Of a DNA stretch of 64,000 nucleotides, positions 31,262-40,233 are shown in pieces. Under the pieces are notes generated by a model, which did not search any database, was not told the DNA's origin, and saw nothing but the letters and a program-made list of their open reading frames with translations. Origin of the DNA: JADZFO01 sp964512635 (GTDB taxonomy: Bacteria; 4484-113; JAFGCY01); assembly GCA_964512635.1 (NCBI GenBank), contig CAZEJB010000012.1, forward strand, positions 42,213 through 106,212, written 5' to 3'. Position 1 is the first letter of the stretch. Every line of letters starts with the position of its first letter. The translations under genes were made by a program, and so were the position numbers.

Positions 31262-33829
31262 CTAGAAGTAGCCCCGCACATACATCAGGTTGCTGTTGGT
31301 GCGGTCGAAGTAGCTGATCGCCGGCTGGCCACCGAGATCGATCAAGGATGTGTACTCGCCGCTGTTTGATGCGGAGGCGTCCGCGTTTACCGCGGCGTTC
31401 CAGCTCGCTCCGCTGGCGTCCGTGGCCAGGACAAAACGCAGGTTCTGGTTGGTGACATCGTAGTAACTGACTCCAGGAACAGCACCCACGACAGCCAGAG
31501 ATGTGAAAGCCCCGGTGAACTGGCCATTATTGACGTTGCCGTCGAGTGTCAGGTAGGAGACGAGGTCACCGTCACTGGAAAAAAACACTGCTAAACTCAG
31601 CTGACTGGCCAGGCCCATACTTCCAGACAATTCTTCATAGAAGCTGGCTTTGGGCAGCCCGTTAACGAGGGCCAGAGAGCAGTACTGCCCGGAACCAGAA
31701 TTCGATCCCGCAAATTTGTGCATCGTCCCCCAGTCTGATCCTTCGGCATCAAGCGCTCTCAGATAGTAGGCCCCGCGCTGGGCAGAGCTGTCAGCGCTGT
31801 AAAAGGCCACGGCCGGCCGGCCGTTGATCTCGGCGAGAGAGCAGTGTGAGCCGATATCGCCGTCGCTGGCCAAGGTGATGGGTACTCCCCAGCTTGCTCC
31901 ATTGCTGTCCAGCGCCCGCACATACAGCATGTCTTGCGCAAAATAGGTGTGGTAGGCGATGGCAGGCAAGCCGTTGATCAGCTTGAGCGAACAATCGACT
32001 CCAGGGATGTCGCTGCCGCCGGAGGCGACCACAATCGGTGCATCCCAGGCGCCGCCGACGGAATCGCTGGCGCGGATAAAGTGTAGGTCGCTAGGCGCCC
32101 GGCTGGCTAGGGCAATGGCCGGGTGGCCGTTAACAATCGCCAGCGAAGTCGAGTTACCTGAGAAATTTTCGCTGAGAGCCTGGTCCAGGGCGGCACCCGG
32201 CGCACCCCAGGTATCGCCTTGCGCATCCAGGGCGCGGGTGTAGTAGAGATACTGATTGGGCGCGTCTGCTACGCCGATGCCCAGATAGCTGATCGCCGGA
32301 TTTCCGTCGACCAGCGCCATCGAGGTAGCACGGCCGCGCTGTTCCGGGCCGCCATCAACGACCACCGGGTCGAAAAAGCCCTGCACTGTGAGCGGCCTGG
32401 CATCGGTATCCGTCGCGCCAGTGTTGTCGGTTATCCGCACGCCAAGGTCGAAGAGGCCCGGCGTGTCCGCGCTGATGTCCAGGGTCGGGATTGGATCGCC
32501 GATGAAGTCGTCTTCGGCCAGCGTCTCGTATGTCCCATCGCCATCCGTGTCCCACTCGATCTTGTCGATGAAGCCATCGACGTCGCTGCTGGCGCTGGCG
32601 TCAAGGGTCACGGTCGCCCCCCTGGACGCTACATCGGCCGACAGGCTCAGCGCCGCCACCGGCGCGTAGTTGTCGATCTCGATGCTGACGGTGTCAGTGG
32701 CCGTCGCGCCGTCGTCGTCGGTCACCCGCAGGCGAGCTGTATAGCTGCCGGTGTCAGGATAGGTGAACTGCGCTCCGGGGGCAGCGCCCGAGTTGTCGTA
32801 AATCCCGTCGTCTTCGAAGTCGAACTCATACAGCACAATGCTGCCGTCGCTGTCAGCGCTGGCGCCGGCGTCGAAGTCCACCGTCAGTGGTGCGCTGCCG
32901 ACCAGCGGACTGGCCTGCAGTTCGGCCAGCGGCGGCGTATTGACGCCGATCAGCAACGTGTCTGTACTGCTCTTGCCTTCGTCGTCGCTGACCCGCAGTG
33001 TGACGAGGTAGTCGCCGGAGTCGCTGAAGCTGTGCTGGGCCTGCGCTTCAGCGCTGGAGAAATCCACCGTCCCGTCGCTTTCGAAGTCAAACTCAAACAG
33101 CGTGATGCTGCCGTCGGGATCGCTGCTGGCGCCGGCGTCGAAGCTCACCTCCAGGGGAGGCGTCCCGGCCAGCACATCCGCCAGCAGATCGGCGACCGGA
33201 GCGTCGTTTTGCAGGGTGCGCACTGTGATTCCCTGCAGGGCAATGTTGCTGCCAAGGGGCGCGACCAGAGCGAAGTAGGCCGTCGCGGGGTCAGCCGCAG
33301 AGAGATTGACCGCGTTGTCGAGATCGAGAGTCAGCAGCAGGCTGCTTTCAGCGCTGCTGAATGGACCGCTCAGGCTCCAGCGCCCGCTGCTGTAGTCGCT
33401 CAGCGCGACAAAGCAGGGGTCAATCCCGCCCTGGCCCTGCAAGTCAAACTGCACTTCGACCAGAGATCCTTCCGGTGGGGCAAAGCCGAAGAGCACCCAT
33501 TCGAAGGCTCCGTCGTCCGTGGCATCCAGGCGGCCAAGGGGCGGATCCGATGGACCTTCCAGCGCATAGCCAGGGCTGCTGAGCAGTGACTCATCTGGCG
33601 CGATCTGCGCGTCCACCAGCGAACTCGAGCCGCGCAGGGTGTTGAGAGTCGGCAGACCGCGGCTGATCTGCTGGCGCAGCGCCGGCGCGATCCGCAGCCG
33701 TTCATGCATAGCTTCCAGACCGGCCGCAGGCCGTGGCTGGATGGCTTGTGTGCCGCCGCAGGCGCACAGAGACATGCCCACAAGAAGTGCTAAGACCTGC
33801 CATAAACCAGATGCAAGCGGATTCTTCAA
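31262..33829 (-). CDS. lipoprotein with PKD domains and propeller-like repeats
   Basis: An 855-residue predicted lipoprotein (LVGMSLCACGG). The N-terminal third contains a beta domain. Three consecutive PKD domains follow (markers GASSDPDGSITLFEFDFESD, GASADSDGSIVLYEFDFEDD and ASSDVDGFIDKIEWDTDGDG). Seven or eight repeated units follow, of the form S-L-A-x-I/V-N-G-x-P-A-I-A-Y, each with a W-G-x-P strand in front, probably a beta-propeller. The unit type is shared with 28738 and 59922. The start was moved to a TTG with a GGAG ribosome-binding site 6 bases away; the longer reading would place 37 extra residues before the signal peptide. Convergent with 28738. Confidence 0.78.
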   Translation of the reverse strand: MKNPLASGLWQVLALLVGMSLCACGGTQAIQPRPAAGLEAMHERLRIAPALRQQISRGLPTLNTLRGSSSLVDAQIAPDESLLSSPGYALEGPSDPPLGRLDATDDGAFEWVLFGFAPPEGSLVEVQFDLQGQGGIDPCFVALSDYSSGRWSLSGPFSSAESSLLLTLDLDNAVNLSAADPATAYFALVAPLGSNIALQGITVRTLQNDAPVADLLADVLAGTPPLEVSFDAGASSDPDGSITLFEFDFESDGTVDFSSAEAQAQHSFSDSGDYLVTLRVSDDEGKSSTDTLLIGVNTPPLAELQASPLVGSAPLTVDFDAGASADSDGSIVLYEFDFEDDGIYDNSGAAPGAQFTYPDTGSYTARLRVTDDDGATATDTVSIEIDNYAPVAALSLSADVASRGATVTLDASASSDVDGFIDKIEWDTDGDGTYETLAEDDFIGDPIPTLDISADTPGLFDLGVRITDNTGATDTDARPLTVQGFFDPVVVDGGPEQRGRATSMALVDGNPAISYLGIGVADAPNQYLYYTRALDAQGDTWGAPGAALDQALSENFSGNSTSLAIVNGHPAIALASRAPSDLHFIRASDSVGGAWDAPIVVASGGSDIPGVDCSLKLINGLPAIAYHTYFAQDMLYVRALDSNGASWGVPITLASDGDIGSHCSLAEINGRPAVAFYSADSSAQRGAYYLRALDAEGSDWGTMHKFAGSNSGSGQYCSLALVNGLPKASFYEELSGSMGLASQLSLAVFFSSDGDLVSYLTLDGNVNNGQFTGAFTSLAVVGAVPGVSYYDVTNQNLRFVLATDASGASWNAAVNADASASNSGEYTSLIDLGGQPAISYFDRTNSNLMYVRGYF

Positions 33830-33894
33830 TTCTGTCTCCAGTAAATGGCGGCTTCGAATCTTACCATGCAGGTGCTCAAGGCAGCTCGGCTGCA

Positions 33895-33950
33895 AACTTT
33901 GTGCGCCCCTACAGGAGAAAAGGGTGGGGACAAGCCCCACCCTATGCGAC
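33895..33950. repeat. palindromic repeat unit
   Basis: GCGCCCCTAC (33903-33912) is an inverted half unit. It is followed by AGGGTGGGGACAAGCCCCAC (33920-33939), a complete hairpin of the local family with an ACAAG loop. Confidence 0.6.
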
Positions 33951-33954
33951 TCTG

Positions 33955-36072
33955 TTACGCAGCGGCCGGCTTGTCCGGCGTCGGGGTTGGCACAGGCGGC
34001 AGCGGTTTTGGAGCGGGCTGCTCGTCAGCGCCAGCGCCAGTGCCAAAGAAGCGCGTCAGCTGCGCCGCCAGGGCGTCGATGCTGCCTCCGCCAAGCAGAC
34101 CACCGCCGCCGCCGGCGACGAGGATCTCCGGCATGATCTTGACGTTGTGCTCGCTCAGCGAGGCGATGGCGTTGATCAGCGCCGTCTCGGAGCGCCCGAG
34201 CGCGGCGACCTGCTCGGCGAAGGACTTCGCGCGGGCCATACCGATCGCCTCGACTTCCTGGCCGCGGGCCAGGCCGCTCTCGCGGATGATCGCCGCTTCG
34301 GTCTCGGCGCGGGCCAGACCGGTCTGGCGGATCACCGCCGCGTCCACGTCCGCCTTGGCCAGACCCGTCTCGCGGGTATAGGCCGCCTCGCCCTCCGCCC
34401 GCGCGCGCTGGCTGCTGGCGTTGTGCTTCTGGATGTCAACGTTCACCTGGGCCTGGGCCAGCTGCAGCTGCATGTCGGCCGTACCGCGCGCCTGCTCGGT
34501 GGCGATACGCTCCTCCTCCGCCACACGCTGCATGCGGTAGGTCTCGACCTCCTGGTTGGCGATCTCGCGCTGGGTCAGGACCTGCACCATGTCTTCCGGC
34601 AGGATGACGTCCTGGATGTAAACGCCCTTGGTCTCCACCTGATACTCCGCGAGCTGCACGGAGATGTGCTCGAAGGCCTCGCGCTGCACCTCATGGCGCG
34701 TCTCGATGAACATCACCGCCGGCATGCTCTGCAGCTTGTCGCGGAAGTGGTTGCCCACCGCCGCCTGCAGCACTTCATTGACCAGGTTGGCCATGCTGCC
34801 CACGCTGCTGATCACCCGCGGCGCGCGGGTATCCGGCACGTGGATCTGCACCTGCAGATCGAACTTGAACACGAAGCCCTCGCGGCTCTTGGCCACAATC
34901 GGCTGCAGGCGCTGGTCATAGCTGTGCGCATGGCTCACCACATCGGCCCAGTTCAGGGTCAGGATCGCCGTCGGCACAATCTCGGCCTGATAGCAGCGCG
35001 GGTTGATCGGGTACTTGCCCGTCCGCAGCGGCTCCTGCCAGATACCGCGGTGGCCCGGCCGCACCAGGCTGCCGTGCTTGAACTCGCTGCCGCTGGTGTC
35101 GCGGGTGGCCAGGCCGACATAGCTCTTGACCACCGCCACCTGGCCCTGCTCCACCACCAGCATCGGCACGATCTCCACGCTGACCAGGAAGGGGTTCAGC
35201 GTGAAGGCGCCATACAGCAGCGGGTCGTGCTGCAGGCCGATTTTGCCGCCGGCTTCCAGGAAGGCCTGGAAGTCCTGATAGTTGTTGTGCTGGGTGTTCT
35301 TGTTGCCCAGCAGCACTTCGATCATGTCAGCGTCGGTGCTGCCATTGCCCTCCATCTTCTCGACGTCGTCGAAGCCGCCGAGGCGGCTGGCGATATCGCC
35401 GCTGTCCAGGGGCTCGCCCTCGAAGGTGGTGACGATGCCGATGGTGTCGATCACCCGGCCGCCATCACTGCTATGCGGCTGGATGCGCACGATCTCAAGC
35501 TGGTCCTGCCGCAGGCCGAAGTTCTCCGGCGTCAGCATGGCCCCGCGCAGCTGGTTGCTGCTGACCGGCACGCCAAAGACGCGCCGGCGTGTGACGACCA
35601 TGAAGGCCACCGGGTGGATCGGCACCAGGGTGCCCGGGGGCAGCACCGGCCGCTGCACACCCTTCTGGCCGCCGCGGCCGATGAAGGTCTGAAGGTTCGT
35701 AAAGTTGCCGAATTCCCTCCTGTAAATGGCGCTCTTCGCACCGATGGGCAGCGGGCTGCCGATCTGCGCGATCACCACGCCGATCTCGCCCGCCGGGATC
35801 TGCACCCAGGGGTGCTTCTCGACTGCGTAAAGCAGCCAGAGCCTAAAGCGCCAGCCCGGCATCAGCAGTTCACTTTGATAGCCAGCTTCGCCGTTGAAGG
35901 CGATGGGGTTATCTTCGGAGAGCTTGCGCAGGGCGAAGCGCTTGATTACCAGCCCGACTTCGGTCGGTCCAATCACGTGGATCGAGGGAAGTATAAGTAT
36001 CAGGGCCAGTACGATAAACACAGCAGACCAGGCCGCCAAAGGGCCCAGCACAGCCAACACATCCGTTCCCAA
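33955..36072 (-). CDS. SPFH/flotillin-like membrane protein
   Basis: A 705-residue protein with one N-terminal membrane segment (about residues 10-30, LAAWSAVFIVLALILILPS) and an SPFH (band 7) domain that begins IGPTEVGLVIKRF. It contains a long coiled-coil region at about 480-600 (repeated EAAxIRxxGLARAE-type heptads such as AAVIRQTGLARAETEAAIIR), as in flotillins. The C-terminus is Gly- and Pro-rich. Flotillin-like proteins oligomerise in membranes and organise other proteins; no NfeD partner gene is adjacent. The TTG start carries an AGGTGA ribosome-binding site. The codirectional 31262 gene lies downstream. Confidence 0.85.
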   Translation of the reverse strand: MGTDVLAVLGPLAAWSAVFIVLALILILPSIHVIGPTEVGLVIKRFALRKLSEDNPIAFNGEAGYQSELLMPGWRFRLWLLYAVEKHPWVQIPAGEIGVVIAQIGSPLPIGAKSAIYRREFGNFTNLQTFIGRGGQKGVQRPVLPPGTLVPIHPVAFMVVTRRRVFGVPVSSNQLRGAMLTPENFGLRQDQLEIVRIQPHSSDGGRVIDTIGIVTTFEGEPLDSGDIASRLGGFDDVEKMEGNGSTDADMIEVLLGNKNTQHNNYQDFQAFLEAGGKIGLQHDPLLYGAFTLNPFLVSVEIVPMLVVEQGQVAVVKSYVGLATRDTSGSEFKHGSLVRPGHRGIWQEPLRTGKYPINPRCYQAEIVPTAILTLNWADVVSHAHSYDQRLQPIVAKSREGFVFKFDLQVQIHVPDTRAPRVISSVGSMANLVNEVLQAAVGNHFRDKLQSMPAVMFIETRHEVQREAFEHISVQLAEYQVETKGVYIQDVILPEDMVQVLTQREIANQEVETYRMQRVAEEERIATEQARGTADMQLQLAQAQVNVDIQKHNASSQRARAEGEAAYTRETGLAKADVDAAVIRQTGLARAETEAAIIRESGLARGQEVEAIGMARAKSFAEQVAALGRSETALINAIASLSEHNVKIMPEILVAGGGGGLLGGGSIDALAAQLTRFFGTGAGADEQPAPKPLPPVPTPTPDKPAAA

Positions 36073-36254
36073 CTCTTTTCACCTGCACCCTGGAGTTACT
36101 TGCTCCGTTGGGATGCAAGGCAGATACTACAGCGCAGGAAGGCTCTCTGCAGGAAATTTAATGTGATACCGCGCTATCAATAAGGAGCGCGAACAGTTGC
36201 ATTACATATGTAGGGAAGGCCGCGCGAAGTTCGGATGCCGTGGACGCAGGGGTC

Positions 36255-37505
36255 TCAGGCCCCGCGCATCTTGACCTTTACCAGCTGCAGTTTCTGCTCC
36301 GCGTCCCGCAGCGGATAGATGGCCAGGATTCCGTTCCCGCACTGCGCAACCGCTGCTCCATCGATCCTCGCTTCCCCTTCCTGTTTGCCCTCGCCGCTGA
36401 TGAAGAAAAGCCTGGAGTCTGTCTGAAAAGCAAAGCCGCCATTGTCACGCTTCAGCGGCCGGACGAGGGTATTGGCGCCGGGTATGCGGCTGCGCCACAC
36501 CAGATCCCCGCCAGGACTGAGGCAAAAGAGCTCCTTGTCATCGTTCATCACGGCCACCCGCCCGCCGGAGCCGATCCCCGGCTGGCAGTCAGGCTTGCCC
36601 ATGAGCTGATAGCGCCACAGCACCTTGCACATGCTGTCCAGCTTCAGTAGCTCGCTTTCACTGCAGATGTAGATACTCCTGACTTGTCCGCCGGCGTCCA
36701 TTTCCACAGTCTGGAAGCGGGCAAACTTGCCAAGACCCAGACGGTAGTCTTCAACGAAACTGCCCTGGGCATCAACCCGCAGGATATCGCCGTACTTGCT
36801 GGTCACCAGGGCCGACCCGTCCGCCAATGGAACCGGCGGCACATTCATCAGACCCAGTTCCAGGTGGCAGGACCAGAGCAGCTCGCCTTCCGGGGAAACC
36901 TTGTGCAGAAAGTTGTGGGCGCTGGCCACGAAAGTGAAACCAGCGTGGTCAACCACCGGGGTGAAATCAAGGAGGCTGCCCTTGAGGTCGACGTTGAAGA
37001 GCTCTCTGCCTTTTTCGTCGAGCTTGACCAGCGTATCGCCGGCAGTCACGATCAGATCCTTCTCGCCGCAGGCGGCGAGCTTGCCGACATAGCCGAAGTA
37101 AGGCGGATTGTAGTCATAACGTTTGCGGCCAAATGCATCAAAGCCCAGCACATGGTCCTGACCGACCGGCAGGGCAATACCGTTGTCCCCAAGCGCCACC
37201 GGCACACCGTCAGAGCCTTCCATCGGAATCTCCTTGCGCCAGAGCTCCCGCAGGAGCTCATCCCCGGCCGGTGCCGGCTGCGGTAGAAGCTGGCCGGGAT
37301 CATAGTGGGGGGGTGGCTGGATTTCCACTGGGTCCTGCACTGGCACTTTTTTCACGCCAACCAGCACCTTTCCCGAACTGTGCCGCTGGCTGTACACAAT
37401 CCACAGGCTGCCCAGCACCATCACCACCGACAGCGCCGCGATGCCAAGCACCAGCTGCAACCGCAGCCTGGCGCGCTCCACCCGAAGTTTCTTAGCGCCG
37501 GACAT
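36255..37505 (-). CDS. membrane-anchored PQQ-like beta-propeller protein
   Basis: A 416-residue protein with one membrane segment near residues 20-40 (LVLGIAALSVVMVLGSLWIV). A Pro-rich linker is followed by a propeller of repeats such as AACGEKDLIVTAGDTLVKLDEKG, KVSPEGELLWSC and FCLSPGGDLVWRSRIPG, the WD40/PQQ-like pattern in which each blade ends G-x-x-x-W. No PQQ-binding Trp-docking residues are certain, so a scaffold or BamB-like role is as likely as an enzyme. The ATG at 37505 overlaps the end of the upstream 37492 gene by 14 bases, showing translational coupling with the Cys-motif membrane protein. Confidence 0.75.
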   Translation of the reverse strand: MSGAKKLRVERARLRLQLVLGIAALSVVMVLGSLWIVYSQRHSSGKVLVGVKKVPVQDPVEIQPPPHYDPGQLLPQPAPAGDELLRELWRKEIPMEGSDGVPVALGDNGIALPVGQDHVLGFDAFGRKRYDYNPPYFGYVGKLAACGEKDLIVTAGDTLVKLDEKGRELFNVDLKGSLLDFTPVVDHAGFTFVASAHNFLHKVSPEGELLWSCHLELGLMNVPPVPLADGSALVTSKYGDILRVDAQGSFVEDYRLGLGKFARFQTVEMDAGGQVRSIYICSESELLKLDSMCKVLWRYQLMGKPDCQPGIGSGGRVAVMNDDKELFCLSPGGDLVWRSRIPGANTLVRPLKRDNGGFAFQTDSRLFFISGEGKQEGEARIDGAAVAQCGNGILAIYPLRDAEQKLQLVKVKMRGA

Positions 37506-38055
37506 TGCTGCTATCCCCTTCTCGGCTCTGCCATTCTTTCTCACACAGCTCGCAGTTGCTGCTGCGATAGTAGGCGCTGGCCACATCCGCGTCCTTCAGC
37601 ACCGCGCTGGAATGCAGGTCCGGCACATGGTTCTGCCAGTGGCCGCAGGCGCACCTGAAAAGATAGTAGTGGTACCAGCTGCCATTTGGCCGCACGACTA
37701 CCCCGTGGCCGAAATCCAGCCTTTCTTCGAGCTTCAGGTTCAGCTCGTCCCGCGGCTTGTCTGCGCCGCCCAGCTCTGCGCCGATCCGCGCGCGGATCAG
37801 GGCCGTCAGCTCCGGCGGCTCCGGACTGAGGGCAAAGCAGCCCGTGGCTGCGGGACCCTGGCCGGCTGCCCATGGCCACAGCCCGCTGAAGAAGCCGGCG
37901 GGCCCGCCCGGTCCGCGGGCCAGGGCCATCCACAGACTGCCCAGCACCAGCAGCAGCGCCAGCATTCCAAGCCCCAGCAACAGGCGCACACGCAGGCGCT
38001 CACGCGCCAGGCGCGCATGCTCAGCATACTCAGATACATAGTTCCTGCCCTGCAC
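37492..38055 (-). CDS. membrane-anchored Cys-motif protein, copy 2
   Basis: A 187-residue protein of no family I recognise. A basic N-terminus and membrane segment (residues about 23-45, LLLGLGMLALLLVLGSLWMAL) precede a soluble part of about 110 residues ending in YLFRCACGHWQNHVPDL ... YYRSSNCELC. The CxCGH pair and the terminal CxxC, about 34 residues apart, recur exactly in the upstream paralogue (38174-38782), so they probably bind a metal such as zinc. It starts at GTG with a GGAGG ribosome-binding site and is coupled to the downstream propeller gene by a 14-base overlap. Confidence 0.65.
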   Translation of the reverse strand: MQGRNYVSEYAEHARLARERLRVRLLLGLGMLALLLVLGSLWMALARGPGGPAGFFSGLWPWAAGQGPAATGCFALSPEPPELTALIRARIGAELGGADKPRDELNLKLEERLDFGHGVVVRPNGSWYHYYLFRCACGHWQNHVPDLHSSAVLKDADVASAYYRSSNCELCEKEWQSREGDSSNVRR

Positions 38056-38173
38056 TCCGGCCTCCGCTGCTGCTTAAATTGTAGACGTATATGCAGCGCC
38101 GTTGTTTGCTTTCCTTTCAAGCGTGCAACCTTCACCCAGGCAGGTGCAGCCACCGCTGCTGCGCCCTCTGGTC

Positions 38174-38782
38174 TTACTCGTCGGCCAGGTCTTCAGCGCC
38201 CGCCTGGTCCGACTCCCCGAAGCGGCAGCGGCTGCAGCGCTGGCTGCGGTAATACTCCACCAGCGGGCGCGGGTCGACCAACTCATAGCCGCTCTGCATG
38301 TCCGGCAGCAGGTCGATCTCATGCCCGCATGCGCAGCGGAAGCGGTAAAGGTGGAAGCCGTGGTCTTCGCCGCTGATCACAAACCAGTGGCGGCAGCCGT
38401 AGGGCGCGGGCAGGCGCAGCATGTTGCGCTCGGGCCAGTGGTTGTCTGCCAGCTCGGCACTGACTTCCAGGCTGTCGCAAAGCTGGCCGACGCGCTGCAG
38501 CAGGGCCGGATCGCTGGGGCGCAGCTCGACCTTCGGCCCTTCGCGAGGCAGCCCGGTAATCGTCTCCCGCCGCGCGCCCGCGGTCTGCGGGTCAAGGTCG
38601 AGCCCGGCGGCCGGCTCCTGCAGGCCGAGGCTGGCGCTGAAGTTCCAGGCGAGGTCCAGCAGCGGCCAGCGGAAGAGCCAGGCCAGCAGCACCACTAGTG
38701 CCAGTGCGATCAGACCCCGCTGATTCTCACTGACTAAGGACAAAGCAACGAAGTCAGCCGGCAGAGATGTTTGTCTCCGCAT
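38174..38782 (-). CDS. membrane-anchored Cys-motif protein, copy 1
   Basis: A 202-residue paralogue of the 37492 protein. It has one membrane segment (LIALALVVLLAWLFRW, about residues 26-42), a variable middle and the conserved end YRFRCACGHEIDLLPDM ... LVEYYRSQRCSRCRFG, with acidic residues at the terminus. Identity to copy 2 is low outside this end, which argues for an old duplication and functional constraint on the Cys/His set. It is probably the first gene of a three-gene unit with copy 2 (119 bases downstream) and the propeller protein. Likely role: an envelope zinc-binding module of unknown purpose. Confidence 0.65.
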   Translation of the reverse strand: MRRQTSLPADFVALSLVSENQRGLIALALVVLLAWLFRWPLLDLAWNFSASLGLQEPAAGLDLDPQTAGARRETITGLPREGPKVELRPSDPALLQRVGQLCDSLEVSAELADNHWPERNMLRLPAPYGCRHWFVISGEDHGFHLYRFRCACGHEIDLLPDMQSGYELVDPRPLVEYYRSQRCSRCRFGESDQAGAEDLADE

Positions 38783-39339
38783 TCACCGATCCCCCGACAG
38801 CGTGATAGCCCGCTCCGCGGGCTGGGTACAGGGAAATAGACGTAAGCAGAGCGGGATGGTTACGCTGTAGGGGCAGACGGCTGTCTGCCCTTCCTTATGG
38901 GCCGGGGCTTGCCCCCGGCCGGCGCTCTGTTCCTGTAGGGCCGGGGCTTGTCCCCGGCCGCGGCTCTTGTAGTGGCGGCGCACAGTCGCCGCCCGCGGAT
39001 TTGGCTGGGGAGCGCAGGCTTTAGCCTGCATCCTCGCAGGGCCGCATGGATATGCGGCCGCCTTGTCGGAGCGCGGACGATTCGTCCGCGTCTTGCAGGG
39101 CCGCATGGATATGCGGCCATCCTGCCCGAGCGCCGGTCGACAGGTCGGCACTGGGAGCGCAGGCACCCTGCCTGCATTCTTTTGAGGCCCGTGGGCTTGT
39201 CAGCTCATCCCATTGGCGCGGGTGTTCCCGCCCGCCCTCTGTCTTGTAGGGGCGGCGCACAGTCGCCGCCCGCACTTCCTCCGCGAAATGTCATTGCTGA
39301 CTGACGGAGATGACTGTTCCGTTGCTGTAACATCTGACC
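38783..39339. repeat. dense array of about eleven hairpin repeat units
   Basis: No gene is seen. Units follow each other every 20-45 bases at 38867, 38899, 38935, 38969, 39009, 39036, 39068, 39094, 39154, 39215 and 39246. Typical forms are GTAGGGGCAGACGGCTGTCT, GGCCGGGGCTTGTCCCCGGC, GGAGCGCAGGCTTTAGCCTG and GGAGCGCGGACGATTCGTCC. Stem sequences differ from unit to unit while arms stay complementary. Recurrent flanks are TGTAGGGGC, TTGCAGGGCC and GGAGCGC. Confidence 0.85.
39328..39333 (+). promoter_or_regulatory. -10-like box, leaderless start of 39340 gene
   Basis: TAACAT is followed by six bases and the ATG at 39340, with no ribosome-binding site. Confidence 0.35.
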
Positions 39340-40233
39340 ATGCACAAGAGTCAAGTGACTCTCATCAGTGCCGGACTGATTCTGCTCCTAGGCGGCATGC
39401 TCCTCTGGCCGCACCTGAAGGCGTATCGCAAGGCCCAGGAGCGGTTGGCCCTTTGCTTCGACTGCGAGGAGTATCCCCTGCTCTGCAATCCGGCGCGAGT
39501 GGCATACAAGGCTGAAGTCGCGGCCGACGGCAGAATCGAACTCGGCCTGGAATTCTATTACGACGGCGCAGTGCGCGAAGCGTCGCCTTACGTTATGGCC
39601 GCGTACCAACTGACCCCGGCCAAGGTGATTGCCATGCCTGACTTTGAGGACCCCGAGGTTTATGGTGTGCGTGAGCTGCCCGCAGAATTGGCGGGCTCCA
39701 GCCTGTGGCTTACCATGCGCCCTAAGCTGGGTGCCCAGAAGCTTCCACACATCAGCAAGTACGATCAACTCAACTTTTTGGGACCGATTAATATCAACCT
39801 CGAAGATAACCCACTGTGCCTGCCCTTCATACAGTCCGGAGCCGAATTGCGGGCCTACGCCTGTGCCAAGACCTTCTACCCATACCACAGGCCGCAACTC
39901 CAGCTTGGCCTGACGCCACTTTCGCCGGCGTTAGTACTCGAAGACTGTTCTCCTGAACTGATTGAAGTCAAGGCTGGTGATTACCCGGTTCTGGAGCACG
40001 AGAAGAACTTGCAGCGCTTCGCCAACGGAATTCTGGTCGACCCTTCATTCCCGTGTTATCTGCTTAGGGACGCTGGCAATGCTCGCGCTGAAAAACTAAT
40101 GCTGCTGGATCCCAGCTTTTGCGAATGGCCCGCAAATGCACCGCTCACTCAGTTGCGCAGCTACTACCTTTTCTGGAACCCGCTCTTCACCAAACCAGTT
40201 ACCAGCCATGGCCATGATCCCGCCACGCCGTGA
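39340..40233 (+). CDS. hypothetical membrane-anchored protein
   Basis: A 297-residue protein that I do not recognise. Residues about 6-25 (VTLISAGLILLLGGMLLW) form a signal anchor. A short Cys cluster (LALCFDCEEYPLLC) follows, then a soluble domain with several Pro-rich turns and isolated Cys residues. Codon use is less GC-biased than in the flanking genes. The gene is bracketed by two diverged copies of one composite repeat (about 39034-39232 and 40312-40486), so it may have moved as a cassette or be the product of repeat-mediated rearrangement. Confidence 0.5.
   Translation: MHKSQVTLISAGLILLLGGMLLWPHLKAYRKAQERLALCFDCEEYPLLCNPARVAYKAEVAADGRIELGLEFYYDGAVREASPYVMAAYQLTPAKVIAMPDFEDPEVYGVRELPAELAGSSLWLTMRPKLGAQKLPHISKYDQLNFLGPININLEDNPLCLPFIQSGAELRAYACAKTFYPYHRPQLQLGLTPLSPALVLEDCSPELIEVKAGDYPVLEHEKNLQRFANGILVDPSFPCYLLRDAGNARAEKLMLLDPSFCEWPANAPLTQLRSYYLFWNPLFTKPVTSHGHDPATP

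Noticed and set aside
33733..36183. 816-codon open frame on the plus strand
   Set aside because: Exactly antisense to the SPFH gene; its composition follows from the GC-rich codons of the real gene.
38867..39272. CRISPR array
   Set aside because: Units are regularly spaced only by eye. There is no constant repeat with unique spacers of fixed length, and each unit is itself palindromic. No cas genes.
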